From the NCBI GenBank assembly GCA_039183205.1, contig JBCDBR010000002.1, positions 100,728 to 164,727 on the forward strand: a stretch of 64,000 nt of DNA, written 5' to 3'. The notes beneath the pieces are model-generated. The model did no database searches. It was given only the letters and a program-made list of their open reading frames with translations, and had not been told where the DNA came from. How positions within the stretch are numbered: position 1 is the first letter of the stretch; each line of letters opens with the position of its first letter. Shown piece by piece: positions 61,199-64,000 of this stretch. A program made the position numbers and the translations under genes. The stretch comes from HKCCE3408 sp039183205. Lineage in GTDB: Bacteria; Pseudomonadota; Alphaproteobacteria; Rhodobacterales; Rhodobacteraceae.

Positions 61199-61950
61199 TA
61201 TTCCTCACCTCCCTCAGCGGGGGCATCTTCAACCTGGGCATCTTCAACCTGCGGCTCTGCGGCAGGCACATTTGCCTGGCGGAGTGCGGCCGGCAGTGGT
61301 GCATTATCCGGGAACGGCTTTTTGACCGCATCCTTGATCGTCACCCAACCGCCTTTCGACCCAGGAACGGCGCCCTTGATCATGATCAGTCCGCGATCCG
61401 CGTCGGTCCGCACGACTTGAAGGTTTTGTGTCGTCACCTTGGCTGCGCCCATATGGCCTGCCATCTTCTTACCTTTGAAGACGCGGCCGGGGTCTTGACA
61501 TTGACCGGTCGAGCCGTGGCTACGGTGGCTAATCGACACGCCGTGACTGGCGCGCAGACCCCCGAAATTGTGCCGCTTCATCGCACCGGCAAAGCCTTTA
61601 CCGATGGATGTGCCGGACACGTCCACGAATTGACCTTCGAAATAATGCTCCGCAGTGATTTCTTCGCCTACGCCGATCAGGTTTTCGGGGTCCACACGGA
61701 ACTCCGCGACCTTACGCTTGGGCTCCACCTTGGCGGCGGCGAAATGGCCGCGCATCGGGGCGGAAGTCCGCTTGGCTTTGGCTGTGCCGGCACCAAGTTG
61801 CACGGCCGAATAGCCGTCTTTATCGGCGGTGCGCTGTGCCACCACCTGAAGCTTGTCGAGTTGAAGCACGGTGACAGGGATCTGCTTTCCGTCCTCCATG
61901 AAAAGCCGGGTCATCCCGACCTTTTTTGCAATAACGCCGGAGCGCAACAT
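61198..61950 (-). CDS. rplC: 50S ribosomal protein L3
   Basis: L3, 250 residues; MLRSGVIAKKVGMTRLF, the central GIGKGFAGAMKRHNFGG and HRSHGSTGQCQDPGRVFKG. The Ala/Glu/Pro-rich C-terminal tail (AAEPQVEDAQVEDAPAEGGEE minus a residue) carries a short internal repeat QVEDA/QVEDA. Confidence 0.97.
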   Translation of the reverse strand: MLRSGVIAKKVGMTRLFMEDGKQIPVTVLQLDKLQVVAQRTADKDGYSAVQLGAGTAKAKRTSAPMRGHFAAAKVEPKRKVAEFRVDPENLIGVGEEITAEHYFEGQFVDVSGTSIGKGFAGAMKRHNFGGLRASHGVSISHRSHGSTGQCQDPGRVFKGKKMAGHMGAAKVTTQNLQVVRTDADRGLIMIKGAVPGSKGGWVTIKDAVKKPFPDNAPLPAALRQANVPAAEPQVEDAQVEDAPAEGGEE

Positions 61951-61963
61951 GATCTGCCCTCCC

Positions 61964-62278
61964 CTAGACCGAAATCTGCACGTCCACGCCAGCAGCGAGG
62001 TCGAGCTTCATCAACGCATCCACGGTCTGCGGTGTCGGATCGACAATATCCAATAGGCGCTTATGCGTCCGGATCTCCCACTGATCGCGGGATTTCTTGT
62101 CGATATGTGGGCCGCGCAGAACGGTGAACTTCTCGATCTTGTTCGGCAGCGGGATTGGACCGCGGACCTGTGCACCGGTACGCTTGGCCGTGTTCACGAT
62201 TTCCTGCGTGCTGGCGTCCAGCACACGGTAATCGAACGCCTTGAGACGGATGCGGATATTCTGGCTTTGGATGGCCAT
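61964..62278 (-). CDS. rpsJ: 30S ribosomal protein S10
   Basis: S10, 104 residues, with KAFDYRVLDASTQEIVNTAKRTGA and PLPNKIEKFTVLRGPHIDKKS. It is the first gene of the S10 cluster and is preceded by its own promoter. Confidence 0.98.
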   Translation of the reverse strand: MAIQSQNIRIRLKAFDYRVLDASTQEIVNTAKRTGAQVRGPIPLPNKIEKFTVLRGPHIDKKSRDQWEIRTHKRLLDIVDPTPQTVDALMKLDLAAGVDVQISV

Positions 62279-62400
62279 TGTAAATCACCCTACATGTTAG
62301 GGCCTAGATCGGAGAGGAGGATGAACGCTCGTCGCACAGCCTCATCGCGTCTTTTCCAACCAAAAAGGGCACGCATTCGCGCACCCGGTTAGATGACGTC

Positions 62401-62429
62401 GCTATAAGGCCAAAGCAAAACACTGACAA
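62401..62429 (-). promoter_or_regulatory. Sigma70-type promoter of the S10 cluster
   Basis: On the minus strand TTGTCA (62424-62429), exactly 17 bases, TATAGC (62401-62406). It gives a leader of about 115 bases before rpsJ and lies just past the glycosyltransferase stop. Confidence 0.65.
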
Positions 62430-62452
62430 GCGGAATCCGCGCAAGACAAAGA

Positions 62453-63340
62453 CTAGCCGGGGAAATACTTTACCAGCGGAGAAGTGGCGCCCTGATCTTC
62501 ATAAAACGCAACCATTTCCGCCAAGCTATCGAACGCAGTGAATTCCCGGATCAGGACGTTCGCGATCGCTTGCGCCGGGCTCGGCAAAAGAAATTTTAGG
62601 CGGCGGTAGTGAAAAAACTTCACGGCACCCGGACGGCGCTGCATCATGCGATCAGGCGCGTTCCATATCGGATCAAGCAAATGCAGTGGCATCTCCGCCC
62701 TCGCCGCCGCGATAGGCAGCGCGATCTGATCAAGGGTCGGGTAAGGGTCCGCGACGAGCCCCCCGCTTTCTATGCGCAGTGCTGTTTCGAGCCATAGTTT
62801 CCCAAACCTCGCGTCTTCGAACGCCACCACGCCTGCATTAAGGCTGAGCGGCACAAGAGCCATTTCTTCGCCGCGTTTGCGCAACAGACGCATGCGCGGC
62901 ACTCGAAGACCGAAATCCGCGTAAACCGGACGCCATGCATCGGCCGTACGGCCCCACATCCAATCCGATGTCACACGGCCTGACACATGGGCCGGTCGAA
63001 AAATCTCTTGCGCATTCGTGGGTTGCACGACCATGAGGTCGGTGTCTAAGAACAATGTGCGGCTTACGTCTCGCGGCATCGCACAAGCATAAAGCTTGTT
63101 ACCCTCTGGATAGTTTTCCTTAAAGTCCGGATCGATCGGATGAAAGGCAATGCCGTGATCGTCAAAAAATGCCCGGGTCCGAGAATGGATTAGTGGCAAA
63201 AGCGCCCGGCGGCAATAAACCAGAGGGAGAATTTCGTCTTGAAGAAATGCCAAGACGGATGACATCAAAAGAACGGCTTGCCACTCGAATTCACCCGGCT
63301 CACAGAGGGCAACGACAGCAATTTTTTCGGTGCTTGGCAT
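62453..63340 (-). CDS. GT-A type glycosyltransferase-like protein
   Basis: A 295-residue protein resembling family-8-like glycosyltransferases. The metal-binding DxD is seen in TLFLDTDLMV near residue 95; VVALCEPGEFEWQAVLLMSSVLAF fits the nucleotide-sugar fold start, and SLNAGVVAFED and TLDQIAL are typical of the acceptor side. ATG at 63340 has GGGGA six bases upstream. It lies between tuf and rpsJ, which normally neighbour each other. Donor and acceptor sugars are unknown. Confidence 0.72.
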   Translation of the reverse strand: MPSTEKIAVVALCEPGEFEWQAVLLMSSVLAFLQDEILPLVYCRRALLPLIHSRTRAFFDDHGIAFHPIDPDFKENYPEGNKLYACAMPRDVSRTLFLDTDLMVVQPTNAQEIFRPAHVSGRVTSDWMWGRTADAWRPVYADFGLRVPRMRLLRKRGEEMALVPLSLNAGVVAFEDARFGKLWLETALRIESGGLVADPYPTLDQIALPIAAARAEMPLHLLDPIWNAPDRMMQRRPGAVKFFHYRRLKFLLPSPAQAIANVLIREFTAFDSLAEMVAFYEDQGATSPLVKYFPG

Positions 63341-63365
63341 TAATTTCCCCACCGTTTGGCGGAGC

Positions 63366-63391
63366 AAAATGGGCGAACCAACGTCCGCCCA
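63366..63391 (-). terminator. Terminator of tuf
   Basis: On the minus strand TGGGCG/CGCCCA (63370-63375 with 63386-63391, 10-base loop) is flanked by AAAA and TTTT, giving a longer stem and a U-run. It lies 16 bases past the tuf stop. Confidence 0.65.
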
Positions 63392-63406
63392 CTTTTCGAG
63401 ATGACC

Positions 63407-64000
63407 CTACTCGATGATTTTCGAGACGACGCCTGCGCCGACGGTTCGGCCGCCTTCGCGGATGGCGAAGCGGAGGCCGTCTTCCATCGCGATCGGTGCG
63501 ATTAGCTCGACCGAGAAGCTCACATTATCGCCCGGCATCACCATCTCGGTGCCCTCTTTGAGCTGCACCGTGCCCGTCACATCCGTCGTGCGGAAGTAAA
63601 ACTGCGGCCGGTAATTGCCGAAAAACGGCGTGTGCCGGCCACCCTCTTCCTTGGTCAGGATATAGGCCTCGGCCTCGAACTTCGTGTGCGGCGTCACCGA
63701 GCCGGGCTTGCACAGCACCTGGCCACGCTCCACCCCATCCCGGTCGATCCCGCGCAAAAGCGCGCCGATATTGTCGCCCGCTTCACCGCGATCGAGGAGC
63801 TTGCGGAACATCTCAACACCCGTGCAGGTCGTCTTCTGCGTGTCGCGGATGCCGACGATCTCGATCTCGTCGCCCACATTGATCACGCCGCGCTCCACCC
63901 GGCCGGTCACAACCGTGCCGCGGCCGGAGATCGAGAACACATCCTCAACCGGCATCAAAAACGGCTGATCAATCGCGCGTTCCGGCGTCGGGATGTACTC
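63407..64000 (-). CDS. tuf: Elongation factor Tu (5' part outside window)
   Basis: Delivers aminoacyl-tRNA to the ribosome. Only the last 197 codons are present: domains 2 and 3, from EYIPTPERAIDQPFLMPVED through GRGTVVTGRVERG, TGVEMFRKLLDRGEAGDN and RFAIREGGRTVGAGVVSKI. The frame is open to the window edge, so the GTPase domain lies outside. It is the gene that normally precedes rpsJ. Confidence 0.97.
   Translation of the reverse strand, partial: EYIPTPERAIDQPFLMPVEDVFSISGRGTVVTGRVERGVINVGDEIEIVGIRDTQKTTCTGVEMFRKLLDRGEAGDNIGALLRGIDRDGVERGQVLCKPGSVTPHTKFEAEAYILTKEEGGRHTPFFGNYRPQFYFRTTDVTGTVQLKEGTEMVMPGDNVSFSVELIAPIAMEDGLRFAIREGGRTVGAGVVSKIIE

Noticed and set aside
1..64000. CRISPR array, insertion sequence or prophage
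   Set aside because: No regularly spaced repeats, transposase, integrase or structural phage genes were found on either strand.

Overview
The window looks like a chromosomal segment of a marine alphaproteobacterium of the order Rhodobacterales (Roseobacter-type). This rests on a CcrM-type GANTC methyltransferase, a Bzt-type glutamate/glutamine/aspartate/asparagine ABC transporter, protocatechuate dioxygenase genes, an ATP12 chaperone gene, a LuxR/LuxI pair beside rarA-crcB-rluC, and close similarity of nearly all proteins to that group. I saw no insertion sequence, prophage or CRISPR array. Both window ends cut genes: mutY at the left and tuf at the right.

Layout. (1) 1-7.3 kb: mutY end, alkB-type hydroxylase, ccrM and rnhB, several small secreted proteins, a membrane-anchored winged-helix protein and a JmjC/cupin oxygenase. 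(2) 7.3-17.3 kb: catabolic block with an FrhB/BciB-like iron-sulfur flavoprotein, pcaG, pcaH and an alkylsulfatase-like metallo-hydrolase; then tRNA-Arg(CCU), a LacI regulator, L-serine deaminase, a dimethylglycine-dehydrogenase-like FAD/GcvT protein and tRNA-Arg(ACG). (3) 17.3-21 kb: orphan sensor kinase, mercuric-reductase-like flavoprotein and TVP38 membrane protein. (4) 21.1-31.2 kb: rpmH-rnpA-yidD, then an inserted block (DUF1353 protein, broken alpha/beta hydrolase, ttcA, GGDEF/EAL protein), then yidC-MOSC-engB-argB, a ferredoxin-like protein and a SixA phosphatase. (5) 31.4-36 kb: bztABCD. (6) 36.2-41 kb: luxR-luxI-rarA-crcB-rluC-atp12, close enough to be one transcript. (7) 41.3-64 kb: the S10-spc-alpha ribosomal superoperon in classical order on the minus strand, from tuf to rplQ.

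The most striking structural feature is that this superoperon is broken at four junctions by unrelated genes: a glycosyltransferase between tuf and rpsJ; an uncharacterised protein and an alpha/beta hydrolase between rplW and rplB; five genes (YceI, TIGR02466 oxygenase, hemerythrin, NADAR, membrane protein) between rplP and rpmC; and pfkB plus a small protein between rpmD and rplO. Two of these inserts contain genes on the opposite strand. Terminator-like hairpins lie after tuf, before rplB, after rplP, after rpmD and after rplQ, and good sigma70-like promoters precede rpsJ and rplO. The ribosomal genes therefore seem to have become several separately transcribed units.

No wholly new multi-gene system could be proven from sequence alone. 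Besides the split superoperon, the best leads are the inverted-topology membrane winged-helix protein beside a secreted partner (4.6-5.6 kb), the dense GANTC cluster upstream of ccrM, and the quorum-sensing genes at the head of a genome-maintenance operon.
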